Of a stretch of 64,000 nt of DNA, positions 15,028-24,710 are shown one piece after another (the first letter of the stretch is position 1; each line of letters begins with the position of its first letter). The stretch covers positions 62,001-126,000 of the forward strand of contig NZ_BNAS01000010.1 of assembly GCF_014653785.1 (NCBI RefSeq), in the 5' to 3' direction. A program made the position numbers and the translations under genes. The notes under the pieces are model-generated. The model was not told the DNA's origin and did not search any database. It saw only the letters and a program-made list of their open reading frames with translations. Source of the DNA: Promicromonospora soli. GTDB lineage: Bacteria > Actinomycetota > Actinomycetes > Actinomycetales > Cellulomonadaceae.

Positions 15028-16164
15028 GTGGGCGACTCAGCGATATCAAGGATCGACAGCACCTTGGCCGGCGACGACTTCGCGTGGTCCGTGACGCTGG
15101 TCGGCGAGGACCAGTCCGACAAGCTCGCCACCCTTGCCCAGTACCTCGACGACGGCCACTCGGCCTCGGGCGACGGCAAACGGGTCCCGTCGGGGTACGC
15201 ATACTGGGGTATCGGTCCCACCATCGCCTGGTTCAACGCCTCGAACGACCCGACCTACATGGTGATCAAGGTCGGCACGGAGATGTTCCGCAGGCAGTGG
15301 CGCAGCATCTCGCCGCTCGTCACCGACGAGTGCGTGCACCTGGTCAGCCTCGGCGTGGGGACGGGCGCCAAGGACGGGATGTTCCTGGAGACGATGCTTC
15401 GGGCCAACCCGTCGATGCTCTACATCCCGGTGGACATGAGCGCCGAGATGCTCCGGACCGGCTCCCGCACCGCCGTCCGGGACGCGCACTTCCCTCTGGA
15501 TCGCTCGCTGGGCCTGCAGATCGACCTCTCCCTGGACGGCAACCTCGAGGAGCTGCAGCAGTTCCTCGACCGCCTGGTCGGCGAGGAGTCGATCCTCTAC
15601 TCGCTCGTCGGCAACACCGTCGCCAACTTCGACGACGACGCGGAGTTCCTCAACGGGATCGCGCGGGTCCTGCGCCCTCAGGACCGGATCCTCGTCGAGT
15701 TCGCCACCACGGAGGACCTGGCCCCGGGCACCGTGCACGCCGCCGAGGCCGAGTATCGGCAGACCCGTGGGTTCGTGGAGTTCGTGGCGAGCGCCGTCCG
15801 CTACAACACCGACCTCAAGATCGACCTCGACCAGGTCAGGTTCACCGGATCGGTCGAGGACGAGAGCATCCTCCTCAAGGTCTACTGGCAGAACGCCGGC
15901 GGCGAGGCCATCCGGATGCTCATCCCCGGCAGCCGCCCGATCCACCTCGAGCCGCACGACACCATCCGGCTGTACACGACCCGCAAGTACACGACCGTGC
16001 GGATCGACCAGCTGGTGGCCGGCGCCGGCCTGCGCACCACCCACAGGCAGCGGGAACGCTTCCGGCACACCCAGCGACAGAACCCCTTCGGCCTGGAGCT
16101 GCGTCTTCTGGCGCACGACGAGAACGCGCCCGTCGAGCTGCCGACGTTCGACGTGTGGAACTGA
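15028..16164 (+). CDS. histidine-methyltransferase-like (EgtD-family) SAM-dependent protein
   Basis: A 378-residue protein resembling the histidine-specific methyltransferase domain. A SAM-binding glycine motif LGVGTGAKDGMFLETML (about residues 108-124) is followed by IPVDMSAEMLRTGSR and later LVGNTVANFDDDAEFLNGIARVL, all in the order seen in EgtD. The glycine motif differs from EgtD (DxGPGSGxKT), and no ergothioneine genes lie nearby, so the methyl acceptor may be different. The GTG at 15028 has GAGGGGA in front. The stop overlaps the next ATG (TGATG), coupling it to a membrane protein whose paralogue is at 7.4 kb. Role in a two-part membrane-linked system is inferred. Confidence 0.72.
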   Translation: MGDSAISRIDSTLAGDDFAWSVTLVGEDQSDKLATLAQYLDDGHSASGDGKRVPSGYAYWGIGPTIAWFNASNDPTYMVIKVGTEMFRRQWRSISPLVTDECVHLVSLGVGTGAKDGMFLETMLRANPSMLYIPVDMSAEMLRTGSRTAVRDAHFPLDRSLGLQIDLSLDGNLEELQQFLDRLVGEESILYSLVGNTVANFDDDAEFLNGIARVLRPQDRILVEFATTEDLAPGTVHAAEAEYRQTRGFVEFVASAVRYNTDLKIDLDQVRFTGSVEDESILLKVYWQNAGGEAIRMLIPGSRPIHLEPHDTIRLYTTRKYTTVRIDQLVAGAGLRTTHRQRERFRHTQRQNPFGLELRLLAHDENAPVELPTFDVWN

Positions 16165-16799
16165 TGCCGGCGCGGCTGCGCCTGCTGCGGCGACGGGTCG
16201 CGGCGGCATGGTCGAACCGCCGCTGGGCCCGCCGGCGGCGCGTCATCGTCGCCGTGGTCACCTATGCCCTCCTGGCCGTCGCGTTCGTCCTGGGCATCCT
16301 GTGGATCCTCGGCGTCGGACCCGAGTGGGAGCCCTGGGTCAACTCCCTGACGCTCCTCGCGGGCGTCACCGGACTCATCGTGGAGCGCCAGAACGCAGAG
16401 ACGGAGCGCCGCTCGGAGCTGGTCGCCTCGGTGGTCTTCGAGCTGCAGCAGAACCGCGCCATCGTCGAGCGCCGCCTCGCCGGGCTCCGGACCGGGGGTC
16501 AGCGCGCCCTGTCGGTCAGCCCTCGGCTGGCACTGTCGGCCGTCGACGCCGCACTCGCCTCGGGCGTGCTCAGCAGGGCGCCCGACAGTGCCCTGGTCGA
16601 GAAGCTGCACCGCTGGCGGGAGCGCGTCCAGGGCTACAACTGGCGGCGGGACCTCACCGAGTTCGAGCTCATGCTCATCAAGTACCAGGACGGCGATAAC
16701 GTCGGGTCGAACATGTCCAGCCTGGCGAACGAGCGGCTGTACCTGCTGCGCCTGCGGACGCTGCTCGACCAGCTGCACTCCGCGCTGCCCCGGGTCTGA
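16164..16799 (+). CDS. uncharacterised two-TM membrane protein (paralogue of the protein at 7368)
   Basis: A 211-residue protein with an Arg-rich N-terminus (inside), two close hydrophobic segments (VAVVTYALLAVAFVLGILW and the segment after EWEPWVNSL), then a charged helical part (VERQNAETERRSEL, ELQQNRAIVERR) and RLALSAVDAALASGVL with LHRWRERVQGYNWRRDLTE. These match the 7.4-kb protein throughout. It starts inside the stop of the methyltransferase-like gene, so the two are made together. The family is not known to me. A membrane-anchored sensor or scaffold for the soluble partner would fit the build. Confidence 0.75.
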   Translation: MPARLRLLRRRVAAAWSNRRWARRRRVIVAVVTYALLAVAFVLGILWILGVGPEWEPWVNSLTLLAGVTGLIVERQNAETERRSELVASVVFELQQNRAIVERRLAGLRTGGQRALSVSPRLALSAVDAALASGVLSRAPDSALVEKLHRWRERVQGYNWRRDLTEFELMLIKYQDGDNVGSNMSSLANERLYLLRLRTLLDQLHSALPRV

Positions 16800-16833
16800 C
16801 CCGGTGCTCCGGGCCGCTCGAGCCGCCAGGCCC

Positions 16834-16864
16834 GGCTGAGCCCCGGCCCAGCCCAGGCTCAGCC
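16834..16864. terminator. hairpin between convergent genes
   Basis: Perfect 9-bp arms GGCTGAGCC (16834-16842) and GGCTCAGCC (16856-16864) with a 13-nt loop. It overlaps the tadA stop codon and probably ends both transcripts. Confidence 0.5.
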
Positions 16865-17332
16865 CCGCCGGGCCTCGAAGAACTCCCGGAGCAGGGCCCC
16901 GCACTCGTCCTCGCGGATGCCGCCGAGCACCTCGACCTCGTGCAGCGCGCGCTGGTCGCGCACCAGGTCCCACACCGAGCCGGTGGCGCCGGCCTTCGGG
17001 TCCCAGGCGCCGAGGACCAGGCGCCGCACCCGCGCCTGGACAAGCGCGCCTGCGCACATCGCGCACGGTTCCAGGGTCACCACGAGCGTGCAGCCGGTCA
17101 GACGCCACTCGCCGCGCGCGGCTGCAGCGGCCCGCATCGCGAGCACCTCGGCGTGGGCGGTCGGGTCACCCGTCGCCTCCCGCTCGTTGCGCCCGACGCC
17201 GATCACCCGGCCCGCCTCGTCGAGCACCAGTGCCCCGACCGGCACGTCGCCGGTGTCGAGGGCGCGGCGGGCCTCGCCGAGCGCGACGCCCATCCAGCTC
17301 TCCCAGTGCGCGCGACGCTCGGCGGCGTTCAT
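16859..17332 (-). CDS. tadA: tRNA-specific adenosine deaminase
   Basis: A 157-residue zinc deaminase that converts A34 to inosine in tRNA-Arg(ACG). It has the zinc and catalytic motif HAEVLAMRAAA (His, Glu) and PCAMCAGALVQARV (two Cys), and the family ending FFEARRG. The ATG at 17332 is preceded by GGGAGG at 11 nt; an upstream start at 17368 would run into the 40-bp palindrome. Divergent from upp. The 40-bp palindrome lies just upstream of the start. Confidence 0.93.
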   Translation of the reverse strand: MNAAERRAHWESWMGVALGEARRALDTGDVPVGALVLDEAGRVIGVGRNEREATGDPTAHAEVLAMRAAAAARGEWRLTGCTLVVTLEPCAMCAGALVQARVRRLVLGAWDPKAGATGSVWDLVRDQRALHEVEVLGGIREDECGALLREFFEARRG

Positions 17333-17350
17333 CGCGCTCAGCCCTCCCGT

Positions 17351-17390
17351 GTCAGACACACAGGTCACCCTAGTGACCTACGCGTCTGAC
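17351..17390. repeat. 40-bp palindromic element, copy P1
   Basis: Architecture 7-4-7-4-7-4-7: outer arms GTCAGAC/GTCTGAC, inner arms AGGTCAC/GTGACCT, 4-nt spacers and a 4-nt loop. The outer 4-nt spacers do not pair in this copy. It lies between the divergent tadA and upp genes, so it is not at the 3' end of either. Copies P2 and P3 are at 29727 and 58122. Confidence 0.85.
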
Positions 17391-17439
17391 AACCTGGTTG
17401 TGCGGTCCAGGAGCACCGCTGCCCGGTAGCGTTGGCCCC

Positions 17440-18075
17440 ATGCGCCTTCACGTCGTCGATCACCCCCTGGTCGCCCACAAGCTGACCGTCCTGCGGGACG
17501 AGACCACGGACTCGCCCACCTTCCGCCTGCTCGTCGACGAGCTCGTCACGCTCCTGGCCTACGAGGCCACGCGCGAGATCGCCACCGAGCCGCACGAGGT
17601 GAAGACGCCGATCACGACCATGACGGGCACCCGCCTCGCGTCGCCGCCGCCGATCGTGGTGCCGATCCTGCGCGCCGGCCTGGGCATGCTGGACGGCATG
17701 AGCCGCCTGCTCCCGACGGCCGAGGTCGGGTTCCTCGGCCTCGTGCGCGACGAGGAGACGTTCAAGGCCGTCACGTACGCGAACCGCCTGCCCGACGACC
17801 TCACCGACCGGCACGTGTTCCTCATCGACCCGATGCTGGCCACCGGCGGCACGCTCGTCGCGGCTATCGACTACGTGCTGGAGCGCGGCGCCCGCGAGGT
17901 GACCGCGGTCTGCCTGCTCGCCGCTCCGGAGGGCATCCGGCTGCTCGAGGAGCACGTGGGCGAGCGGGCGAACCTGTCAGTGGTGGTGGCCGCCGTGGAT
18001 GAGCGACTTAATGAGAGAGCTTATATTGTGCCCGGCCTTGGCGACGCTGGAGACCGTCTCTACGGCATCGTCTGA
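17440..18075 (+). CDS. upp: uracil phosphoribosyltransferase
   Basis: A 211-residue pyrimidine-salvage enzyme: uracil + PRPP to UMP + PPi. Typical motifs are [15 protein letters not shown], the PRPP loop [15 protein letters not shown], and the uracil-binding end [12 protein letters not shown]. Length is standard. The last 99 bp overlap the 3' end of the opposite-strand sigma gene. In this stretch codon use departs sharply from the rest (CTT, AAT, AGA, TAT, ATT and others that are otherwise rare here), although the encoded protein end is fully conserved. Confidence 0.96.
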   Translation: MRLHVVDHPLVAHKLTVLRDETTDSPTFRLLVDELVTLLAYEATREIATEPHEVKTPITTMTGTRLASPPPIVVPILRAGLGMLDGMSRLLPTAEVGFLGLVRDEETFKAVTYANRLPDDLTDRHVFLIDPMLATGGTLVAAIDYVLERGAREVTAVCLLAAPEGIRLLEEHVGERANLSVVVAAVDERLNERAYIVPGLGDAGDRLYGIV

Positions 18076-21000
18076 GTCATCGGCGGCATAGGCATCGTCT
18101 GACGTGTCGGCTGTGCCGTCCCCGCTCGACGCTTCCTCGACCGAGGCCGCCTCGTCGTCGCAGGGGTCGTCCAACAAGGGCAGCTGCTCGGCGTCCGTGC
18201 TCGCCGGGGTCGCGAATGACGTCGGCTCGGTCTCGCACTCCGCGTCGGGGAGACACAGCGTGCCGTCGACCGAGAACGAGCGCTCCACGGTGTGTGCGGC
18301 GCCCTCCAGCTGTCGGGTGAGCCGCACGGTGACGTTGCCCTCGCTGCTGATCGCGGTGTCGCGCTTGAGCTCGAGCTTGGTGGTCTCACCTGCGGGGACC
18401 GGCTTGTCCGGCCCCTTGTCGCCGCTGCCGTCGTCGACGAGTACGCCCGTCCAGTCGTGGCCGGTCCGGTTCTCGACAGTGGCCGTGAGGTGCGTGTGCA
18501 TGTCGACGCACTGCGCCGCGGCGTCGACCGACATGTGCTCGGGCTTGGGCCAGCTGAGCTCGGCGCACGACTCGAACGAGACGTCCGTCACCAAGAGCGT
18601 CTTGCCGACAGCCGTCAGGGTCGCGGTGCCGGTACCCCAGACCACCGGGAACTCGATCAGCTCCACCTCCCCGGCTGGGACGGTCCTCGTCATGCCCGCC
18701 ACGTGGAATGGGACGGGCAGGGTCGAGGCCCTGTTGTCGGCCGTGACCGCGTACATCCGCACCGAGTGGTCCTGAGCGGCGTCGAACTCGCAGGCACCGG
18801 CGGCCCTCGTCGTCTGGCCGTTCGTCGGCGCGATCATGGCGCCGTCGTGGTGCGCCGTCGGGTTGGCGTCCGGCACTACCGGATCGCTGGGCAGGTCCCC
18901 GTCGCTGTCGACCCCGTCGCGCGAGAGGCGGAAGGTGGCGTCACCCTCGGGCAGGTTGGTGCGCTCGGTGTTCACCGAGAGGCTTACGGTTGTGCCCGGC
19001 GCGACGACGCGACTCGCGGACTCCATGGTCGTGTCGCCCACCGGCACGGACATGACGGCGGTCAGCGGCTCGTCCGACTGGTTGGTCACCGTGCCCTCGA
19101 CACCCACGGTGCCACTGGCGTAGACGGTCTCCACGCTCGTGTCGGTGGCCCACCGGGGCGAGTAGCAGTCCTCCCGCCCATGGTCACCCGCGGTGACGCG
19201 GGTCTCGTAGGTCTGGCCCTCCACCTCCGTGGCCACGACGAACACGGCCTGGCCGGCCGGAACGCGCAGACCGTCGGGGACGGTGAGCCGCGTGACATCG
19301 CCCGGTGCGAGGTCCTTGCCGGAGGCCGCATTGCCGCCGGCCGCCTCGAGGGCAACGCGCACGGTGCGGTTGGTCGTGTTGGTGTAGGCGCCGGTGACGG
19401 CGGCGTTTGCCTCGCTGACACCGCCCTTGGCGAGGCAGGTCGTGGCGACCTCGCCCACGCCGTCCTCGGCGTCCGCCCAGGCGGACGTCCCGACCAGCGT
19501 GGCCGACGCCGAGCGCGCGCTGCCCTCGAGGACGGGGGTGACGTTCGCGGCGCCGAGCACGGTGGGCTCCTCCGACGACTGCGCCGCGGTGGTGATGTTC
19601 AGCGTCATGCCTGCCGTGGCGCCAGGGTCCAGCGTCACGGCTGCCCCGTCCGTCCCGGCGCGCGGGGTACAGATCCAGGCGTTCGGCAGCTCGGCGCCGC
19701 GATCACAGGACAGCTCGGGCTGTGCCGACGCGGGCTTGACGGCGTCGGGCAGGGTGACCCGGACCGACCAGCCGGCGGGCACCGTACGGTCACCCGTGCT
19801 GCCGACGCGGACCGGGAGCGCGGCGGTGCCGGGGCTCGCGAGCGAGACGTCTTCGGTCTGCGCGGTGAGCTCCGGACCGAACGGCGCCACCGTACGGCCC
19901 GGGAGGTCCACGCCGAAGGGCGCGATGCCGTCCGCCCAGACCCGGGCACCGACGGGGTAGTCGCCCCCGGAGTTGGCCTCCACCGGCACGACCACCTCGT
20001 GCGTCGCACCCGGCGCGAGCTCGCCGACCGAGCAGAGCAGGACGTGGTCCTGCTCCGTGGGCATACAGGCGGCCGGACCCTCGGTAGGCATCGACCCCCG
20101 GTCGGCGGGTGCGCTGGGCGTGGCGCTCGGCTGCGCCTGCGCCTTGCCGGCGTCGGACGCATCGCTCGTACCGGAGCCGGACGGGGGCACGGTTGACGGG
20201 CTAGACGTCGGAGCGTCCTGGCCGCCGTCCTCCGAACCGTCGGCCGTTCCCACGGAGTGCGGCACCAGGCGGCCGCTGACACCCGTACCAAAGGCGCCGT
20301 CCGGCTTCGCGACACCGAGCCCGGGCGGGAGCGTGATCTCCAGCTGGGTACCCGTGGTCTCGGTGCTGCTCGTGTTCTTGACGGTCAACGACAGATTCTG
20401 GGTCTCGCGCGGGGTCAGCGGCTGCGAGGCGTCGGTGTAGTCGACGTCGAAGTAGACGGTGTTCGCGCCTGGCCCGATGTCGGTGGGCTTGGGCTCGCCG
20501 TTGACCTCCTCGGTGCCCGGCAGCTCGCGACCCTGGCTGACTGCGATCACCGTGTCGGTCAGCGGGTCGTCGTCGGCCGGTGTCGCGATCTGCAGTGCCG
20601 CGACGATGCCCACCGCGGCGACGGCAATCGCACCTGCGGCCACGCTGCCGCCCGTCGCGGCGGCCGCGGCAGAGGCAAGAGCACCGGCAGTGGCGGAGAC
20701 GGCGGACGAGACCGCGCCGGACAACGTGCTGGTCGAGGCAACGGTGACCGTGGCGGCCGGAGCGCCGCCGGCGGCCGCGCCGGCTCCTGCACCGGCCTTG
20801 GCCGCGACGGCCAGGCCGCCGATCGGCACGCCCGCGCCGACCAGGGCAAGACCGCCCGCACCCAGCACCAGCGGGGCGATGACGGTCTTCATGCCGTGCG
20901 CGACGTCGTGGAGCTCGAGCACCAGGGCGCTACAGGTGCCGCAGGTGGCGAGGTGGTCGTTGATCTTCGCGGTCTCGCGCTTGGACAGGCTCTCGCGCAC

Positions 21001-21624
21001 GTACCCGCCGAGCAGCGGGTTGACCGTGCGGCACATGTCCGACGGCGCGTGCGTCAGGTGCTGCTGCAGGTATCCCGCGCGCAGTGCTTCCTTGGCGCGG
21101 TAGAGCAGGGCGGAGACGCCGTTGGCGCTGAGGCCGAGCGCGGGCGCGATCTGAGCGGGCTTGAGGTCATCGACCAGTACGTACCAAAGCACCTCACGCC
21201 AGCGCTCGGGCAGGTCGAAGTAGGCCTTGGAGACCACGCTGCGCTCGAAACCGGCGAGTGCGGGATCCTCCTCCGACGCCACCCGGCCGAGCACTGACTC
21301 GATCTCGTCGTCGGTGGTCGGGCGGGTGCGCGCGGCGCCACGGGACACGTCGAAAGACCTGTGGCGCACGACGGTGTACAGGTACGTCCGAAACCCGGCG
21401 TCAGGACCCGCGCCGCGACGGAGCATCTCGAACAGCTTGCTGAAGGCGTCAGCGACGACGTCGTCGGCGTCCGCGGGCGAGACGTACTGGCGGGCGAGAG
21501 CGCGTGCGGCGCCGGCGTGACGTTCGTAGAGCACACCAAAAGCGTCGCGGTCACCTGACCTGACCTGGAGGATCAGTTCCGCGTCGCTCGGGGTTCCCCC
21601 GGTGCTGCTCTCGACTTGCTTCAC
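17977..21624 (-). CDS. ECF sigma factor fused to zinc-finger, membrane and long extracellular region
   Basis: A 1215-residue protein. Residues ~20-95 are sigma region 2 ([37 protein letters not shown]), ~135-190 region 4 ([32 protein letters not shown]). Near 225 is an anti-sigma-type zinc finger ([13 protein letters not shown] with a preceding His), then hydrophobic segments near 246-275 and 325-345. The remaining ~870 residues are predicted outside the cell, with Ig/DUF11-like modules, Pro/Ser linkers and paired Cys, ending in a His-rich tail. Such all-in-one ECF proteins are known in Actinobacteria (ECF53-like) and may read an extracellular signal. GTG start at 21624. The 3' end overlaps upp by 99 bp, antisense. 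Confidence 0.85.
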   Translation of the reverse strand: MKQVESSTGGTPSDAELILQVRSGDRDAFGVLYERHAGAARALARQYVSPADADDVVADAFSKLFEMLRRGAGPDAGFRTYLYTVVRHRSFDVSRGAARTRPTTDDEIESVLGRVASEEDPALAGFERSVVSKAYFDLPERWREVLWYVLVDDLKPAQIAPALGLSANGVSALLYRAKEALRAGYLQQHLTHAPSDMCRTVNPLLGGYVRESLSKRETAKINDHLATCGTCSALVLELHDVAHGMKTVIAPLVLGAGGLALVGAGVPIGGLAVAAKAGAGAGAAAGGAPAATVTVASTSTLSGAVSSAVSATAGALASAAAAATGGSVAAGAIAVAAVGIVAALQIATPADDDPLTDTVIAVSQGRELPGTEEVNGEPKPTDIGPGANTVYFDVDYTDASQPLTPRETQNLSLTVKNTSSTETTGTQLEITLPPGLGVAKPDGAFGTGVSGRLVPHSVGTADGSEDGGQDAPTSSPSTVPPSGSGTSDASDAGKAQAQPSATPSAPADRGSMPTEGPAACMPTEQDHVLLCSVGELAPGATHEVVVPVEANSGGDYPVGARVWADGIAPFGVDLPGRTVAPFGPELTAQTEDVSLASPGTAALPVRVGSTGDRTVPAGWSVRVTLPDAVKPASAQPELSCDRGAELPNAWICTPRAGTDGAAVTLDPGATAGMTLNITTAAQSSEEPTVLGAANVTPVLEGSARSASATLVGTSAWADAEDGVGEVATTCLAKGGVSEANAAVTGAYTNTTNRTVRVALEAAGGNAASGKDLAPGDVTRLTVPDGLRVPAGQAVFVVATEVEGQTYETRVTAGDHGREDCYSPRWATDTSVETVYASGTVGVEGTVTNQSDEPLTAVMSVPVGDTTMESASRVVAPGTTVSLSVNTERTNLPEGDATFRLSRDGVDSDGDLPSDPVVPDANPTAHHDGAMIAPTNGQTTRAAGACEFDAAQDHSVRMYAVTADNRASTLPVPFHVAGMTRTVPAGEVELIEFPVVWGTGTATLTAVGKTLLVTDVSFESCAELSWPKPEHMSVDAAAQCVDMHTHLTATVENRTGHDWTGVLVDDGSGDKGPDKPVPAGETTKLELKRDTAISSEGNVTVRLTRQLEGAAHTVERSFSVDGTLCLPDAECETEPTSFATPASTDAEQLPLLDDPCDDEAASVEEASSGDGTADTSDDAYAADDSDDAVETVSSVAKAGHNISSLIKSLIHGGHHH

Positions 21625-21803
21625 GTCTACCCAGACTTTCGCGCTCGTCGCCCTGCCGATGACTGTCGCCGTCTGCCAAGACTATAGAGCCAGCGCGCCG
21701 TTTAAGGGGGGGAAAAGTCCTCGGTGGGATGAAAAGCGGGTGAAGTGTGGTACACCACTGTCGAAAGTGCGTCATGATGTGTCCCCGTGGGGGTCCCTTC
21801 ATC

Positions 21804-22571
21804 ATGAGCGAGTCACAGCAGGAGGCGTGGGTGCGTGTGCACGACCTGCGCGAGCGGTGGCGCGCGACGAGTCTGGCGTCGGTATGGATCCGACCGAATG
21901 ACTGGGAGCACCCGGCCGCAGAAGCGCTGGCCGAGGCGTTGGCCGAGGGCCGCGGCGTGATCGCGCCCGCAGAACGCCTGGGAGCGGCGCGCGCAAGCGT
22001 GGGCGCCGGCATCACGGAGGCGCTCGACGACGTCGCCTGTCTCTACGCCGCGTTCGGCCGCCCCACGGACGTGGGTGCGCTGCGTGCCGCCGCGATCGGC
22101 TGGGTCGGGGAGCGCGAGCGCGCCCCTTACCAGATAGCCACGCACGACCCCTCGACCGGCCTGTCCACCGGCGAGTACCTGGGCGAGCGCCTACGCGAGA
22201 CCTATGGCACGGCGGAGCGTTCCGGCACTACCGCCGGGACCGCACACTGCCTGCTCGTGCTCGACGTCGGCCTCGACAACCTGGACACATGGCAGCGGCT
22301 GGCGCGCTCCGCCGCCATTGGACGGACCCTGCAGCAGGTGTTCGGCGAGGGCCATCCCATGGCCGCGGTCGGCGACGGCACCTTCGTCGTGCTGTGCGAG
22401 CGCGGCCCGGCGACGGCCGAGCTGGGCCAGTCATTGCGCCGCGTCGTCGAGCGCAACGCCGAGGTGCTCGGCCTCCAGACCGAGGTGCGCCGGCCCACCC
22501 GGGTCTGGGTGGAGCGCCTGCCGGGCACGCACGCCGACGCGCTGCTGCTGCTGGACCACCTGGCTCGCTGA
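21804..22571 (+). CDS. degenerate GGDEF-domain protein
   Basis: A 255-residue soluble protein. The C-terminal half matches the diguanylate cyclase fold: DPSTGLSTGEYLGERL stands for the usual DxLTGLxNRxxL, LLVLDVGLDNLD for the metal-binding strand, and AVGDGTFVVLCE occupies the GGDEF position. The active-site Glu pair is gone, so it is almost surely catalytically dead and may bind a nucleotide or another protein. The N-terminal ~110 residues are helical and unassigned. It is divergent from the sigma-factor gene across a 180-bp region, which suggests a functional link. The ribosome site is poor. Confidence 0.68.
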   Translation: MSESQQEAWVRVHDLRERWRATSLASVWIRPNDWEHPAAEALAEALAEGRGVIAPAERLGAARASVGAGITEALDDVACLYAAFGRPTDVGALRAAAIGWVGERERAPYQIATHDPSTGLSTGEYLGERLRETYGTAERSGTTAGTAHCLLVLDVGLDNLDTWQRLARSAAIGRTLQQVFGEGHPMAAVGDGTFVVLCERGPATAELGQSLRRVVERNAEVLGLQTEVRRPTRVWVERLPGTHADALLLLDHLAR

Positions 22572-22591
22572 TATTTCGCAGGGCGAAAACA

Positions 22592-22626
22592 TAGAGCGCC
22601 CACTCGCTGGTCGAGTGGGCGCTCTA
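22592..22626. terminator. bidirectional hairpin terminator
   Basis: Perfect 15-bp arms (22592-22606 and 22612-22626, TAGAGCGCCCACTCG and complement) around a 5-nt loop, between the convergent GGDEF-like and DUF1540 genes. No long T-run. Confidence 0.85.
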
Positions 22627-22657
22627 GTTGGTGGTGGTCCTCAGCGTTGGCGGCCCG

Positions 22658-22966
22658 TCAGCGCGCCTGGAAGGTGAGGCAGTCGGCGTGGCCCGGGTCC
22701 TCGGGGCCGGCGCCCACCCGGATCGACGCGGCGCCGCACTCCAGGTCGTCGTTGTGCACACACTCGGTCCGCTGGCAGGCACCGACGTGGGCGATGACCT
22801 TCTCGAGCCCACCCTTGTGGGTCAGCGGGAAGAACGTGGCGCAGGCGGCGTCGCCCGTGTGCCCCGCGATGGTGACGGCGCCGGCGTGGCAGCCGTGCTC
22901 GTGGTTGTAGCCGCAGCCGTCGATCGTACACTCGGCGACCTCGGGCAATTCCATCAGCGTGCTCAT
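22658..22966 (-). CDS. protein with two DUF1540 domains
   Basis: A 102-residue Cys/His-rich protein. Two copies of the DUF1540 pattern: CTIDGCGYNHEHGCHAGAVTI with a later CATF, and CQRTECVHNDDLECGAASI with a later CLTF. Each copy has four spaced Cys, suitable for a metal site, so a small metal-binding or redox role is likely. GAGGAG precedes the ATG. It stands alone between a terminator and hspR. Confidence 0.88.
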   Translation of the reverse strand: MSTLMELPEVAECTIDGCGYNHEHGCHAGAVTIAGHTGDAACATFFPLTHKGGLEKVIAHVGACQRTECVHNDDLECGAASIRVGAGPEDPGHADCLTFQAR

Positions 22967-23128
22967 GGGTTCTCTCCTCGCTCGGTGCGCTGCCCTCCGG
23001 AATAGCTCGATCATATTCCTGAAATGCAGAACGTGTGGAGCAAGGAATGCCTTACCTACATTCCCGCGTGCATTCTCGATTAACGAAAGAATTGCGTTGC
23101 CGAAATCAGCGGACGGCTGGGAAAGGCG

Positions 23129-23581
23129 TCACTCCTCGCGACGCGGCGCCGGCCGCCAGAGCACCACGGCTCCGCCGCCGACGGTGCGATGCTCGAGGTC
23201 GACCCGCATCGCCGCACTCCTGACGCGCTGACCGCGCTGCACCACCACGACATCTCCCGCGTCCGGTCCTGCCGCGAACACGCGGCCTTCCTCCTGGACC
23301 CGCATGAGCAAGTCACCGAGGCGTTCCTCCAGCACGGAGACGTGCGCCTCCAGGTCGAGAATGCGCTTGATCCCTGCGAGGTTGATGCCCTCGACCTGCG
23401 CGAGCCGCTGCACCTGCAGAAGGCGCGCCACGTCCCGGCGCGAATAGCGGCGGCCCCGGCCGCGCGTGCGCCGGGGGACCACCAGGCCGAGCCGGTCGTA
23501 CTGCCGCAGAGTCTGCGGGTGCATGCCCGCGAGCTGAGCAGCTTGAGAGACGGTGAGCACGGGTGCGTCGTCGTCGACCAT
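23129..23581 (-). CDS. hspR: MerR-family heat-shock repressor HspR
   Basis: A 150-residue repressor. The MerR-type helix-turn-helix is SQAAQLAGMHPQTLRQYDRLGLVVP, followed by the RGRGRRYSRRDVARLL wing and a coiled coil (VSVLEERLGDLLMRVQEE). It is the last gene of the dnaK-grpE-dnaJ-hspR operon, 91 bp after dnaJ. In Streptomyces HspR binds HAIR sites with DnaK as co-repressor; two HAIR-like sites lie before dnaK here. GGGAGG precedes the ATG. The C-terminus is longer and more basic than in minimal members. Confidence 0.93.
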   Translation of the reverse strand: MVDDDAPVLTVSQAAQLAGMHPQTLRQYDRLGLVVPRRTRGRGRRYSRRDVARLLQVQRLAQVEGINLAGIKRILDLEAHVSVLEERLGDLLMRVQEEGRVFAAGPDAGDVVVVQRGQRVRSAAMRVDLEHRTVGGGAVVLWRPAPRREE

Positions 23582-23672
23582 GTGCCCCTCCCTGTCTCTT
23601 TCGTTCGCTTTTGCGTCCGCGCAGGTTAACCGAGATCGGCGCGGCGGGGCAGATGCCCCACCGCGCTGACCG

Positions 23673-24683
23673 TCATTCCGCCGCCCGCTCGGCCAGACCG
23701 GAGCGCACGTCCTCGCCGTCACTCTCTGCGGCGAAGGTCTCGAGCGCATCCCTGGCCTTCTTGCTGAGCTTCTGCGGCACGACCACCTGCACGGTGACAA
23801 GCAGGTCGCCGGTCGCCTTCACTGTCTGCACGCCTCGTCCCTTGACGCGCAGCGCCCGGCCCGACGGTGTCCCCGCGGGCACCTTCAGCCGCACGACGGC
23901 GCCGTCCAGGGTCGGCACCTCCAGCGTGGTGCCGAGGGCCGCCTCCGAGAACGTGATGGGCACGCTCATACGCAGGTCGAGGCCGTCCAGCGTCCAGACC
24001 GGGTGTGGCGCGACGTGCACCGTGACCACCAGGTCGCCCGGCGGGCCGCCGGCGACGCCGGGCCTGCCCTTGCCACGCAGGCGGATCTTCTTGCCGTCGT
24101 TGACGCCCGCCGGGATCCGGGCCGTGATGGTGCGGCCGTTGACCTCGAGGTCCGCCGTCGTGCCCTTCACCGCTGACCGGAACGGCAGCGTGACCTGGGC
24201 GACGATGTCGGCGCCGGGGGTCGGGGCAGTGAACCCGGTCGGGCCTGCCGAACCATAGGGGGACCTGCCGCCGGAACCGAACATCGAGCCGAGGATGTCG
24301 TCGAAACCCGCGCCGCCACCGCTCTGCGTGTAGCGGACTCGTGGCCCGCCCCGCCCGGTCTGGGCCCCACCGCCGAACATGGCGCCGAGGATGTCCTCGA
24401 ACCCGCCGGCCCCGGGACCGCCGGCGCCCGCGGAGAACCGAGCGCCGCCGGCCATGGCGCGCACGGCGTCGTACTGGCGGCGCTGCTCCGGGTCGGACAG
24501 GACCGCGTAGGCCTCGCCGATCTCCTTGAACCTGTTCTCCGCGGCCGCGTTTCCCTGGTTCTGGTCCGGGTGGTGCTGGCGCGCGAGCTTGCGGTAGGCC
24601 TTCTTGATGGCGGCGTCGTCGGCGTCCTTGGACACGCCCAGCACGGCGTAGAAGTCCTTCTCCATCCAGTCCTGACCGGTCAT
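23673..24683 (-). CDS. dnaJ: DnaJ-type co-chaperone without zinc finger
   Basis: A 336-residue J-protein that stimulates DnaK ATPase. The J domain (residues ~10-75) has HHPDQNQ. A Gly/Phe-rich stretch (~80-150, including twice DILGxMFG) leads to the C-terminal substrate-binding domains ([19 protein letters not shown]). The CxxCxGxG zinc centre is absent, as in CbpA-like and many actinobacterial operon-encoded DnaJ proteins. AAGGAGG precedes the ATG. A short inverted repeat separates it from grpE. Confidence 0.93.
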   Translation of the reverse strand: MTGQDWMEKDFYAVLGVSKDADDAAIKKAYRKLARQHHPDQNQGNAAAENRFKEIGEAYAVLSDPEQRRQYDAVRAMAGGARFSAGAGGPGAGGFEDILGAMFGGGAQTGRGGPRVRYTQSGGGAGFDDILGSMFGSGGRSPYGSAGPTGFTAPTPGADIVAQVTLPFRSAVKGTTADLEVNGRTITARIPAGVNDGKKIRLRGKGRPGVAGGPPGDLVVTVHVAPHPVWTLDGLDLRMSVPITFSEAALGTTLEVPTLDGAVVRLKVPAGTPSGRALRVKGRGVQTVKATGDLLVTVQVVVPQKLSKKARDALETFAAESDGEDVRSGLAERAAE

Positions 24684-24710
24684 GGCACCTCCTTCCGCGT
24701 CGATACCGGT

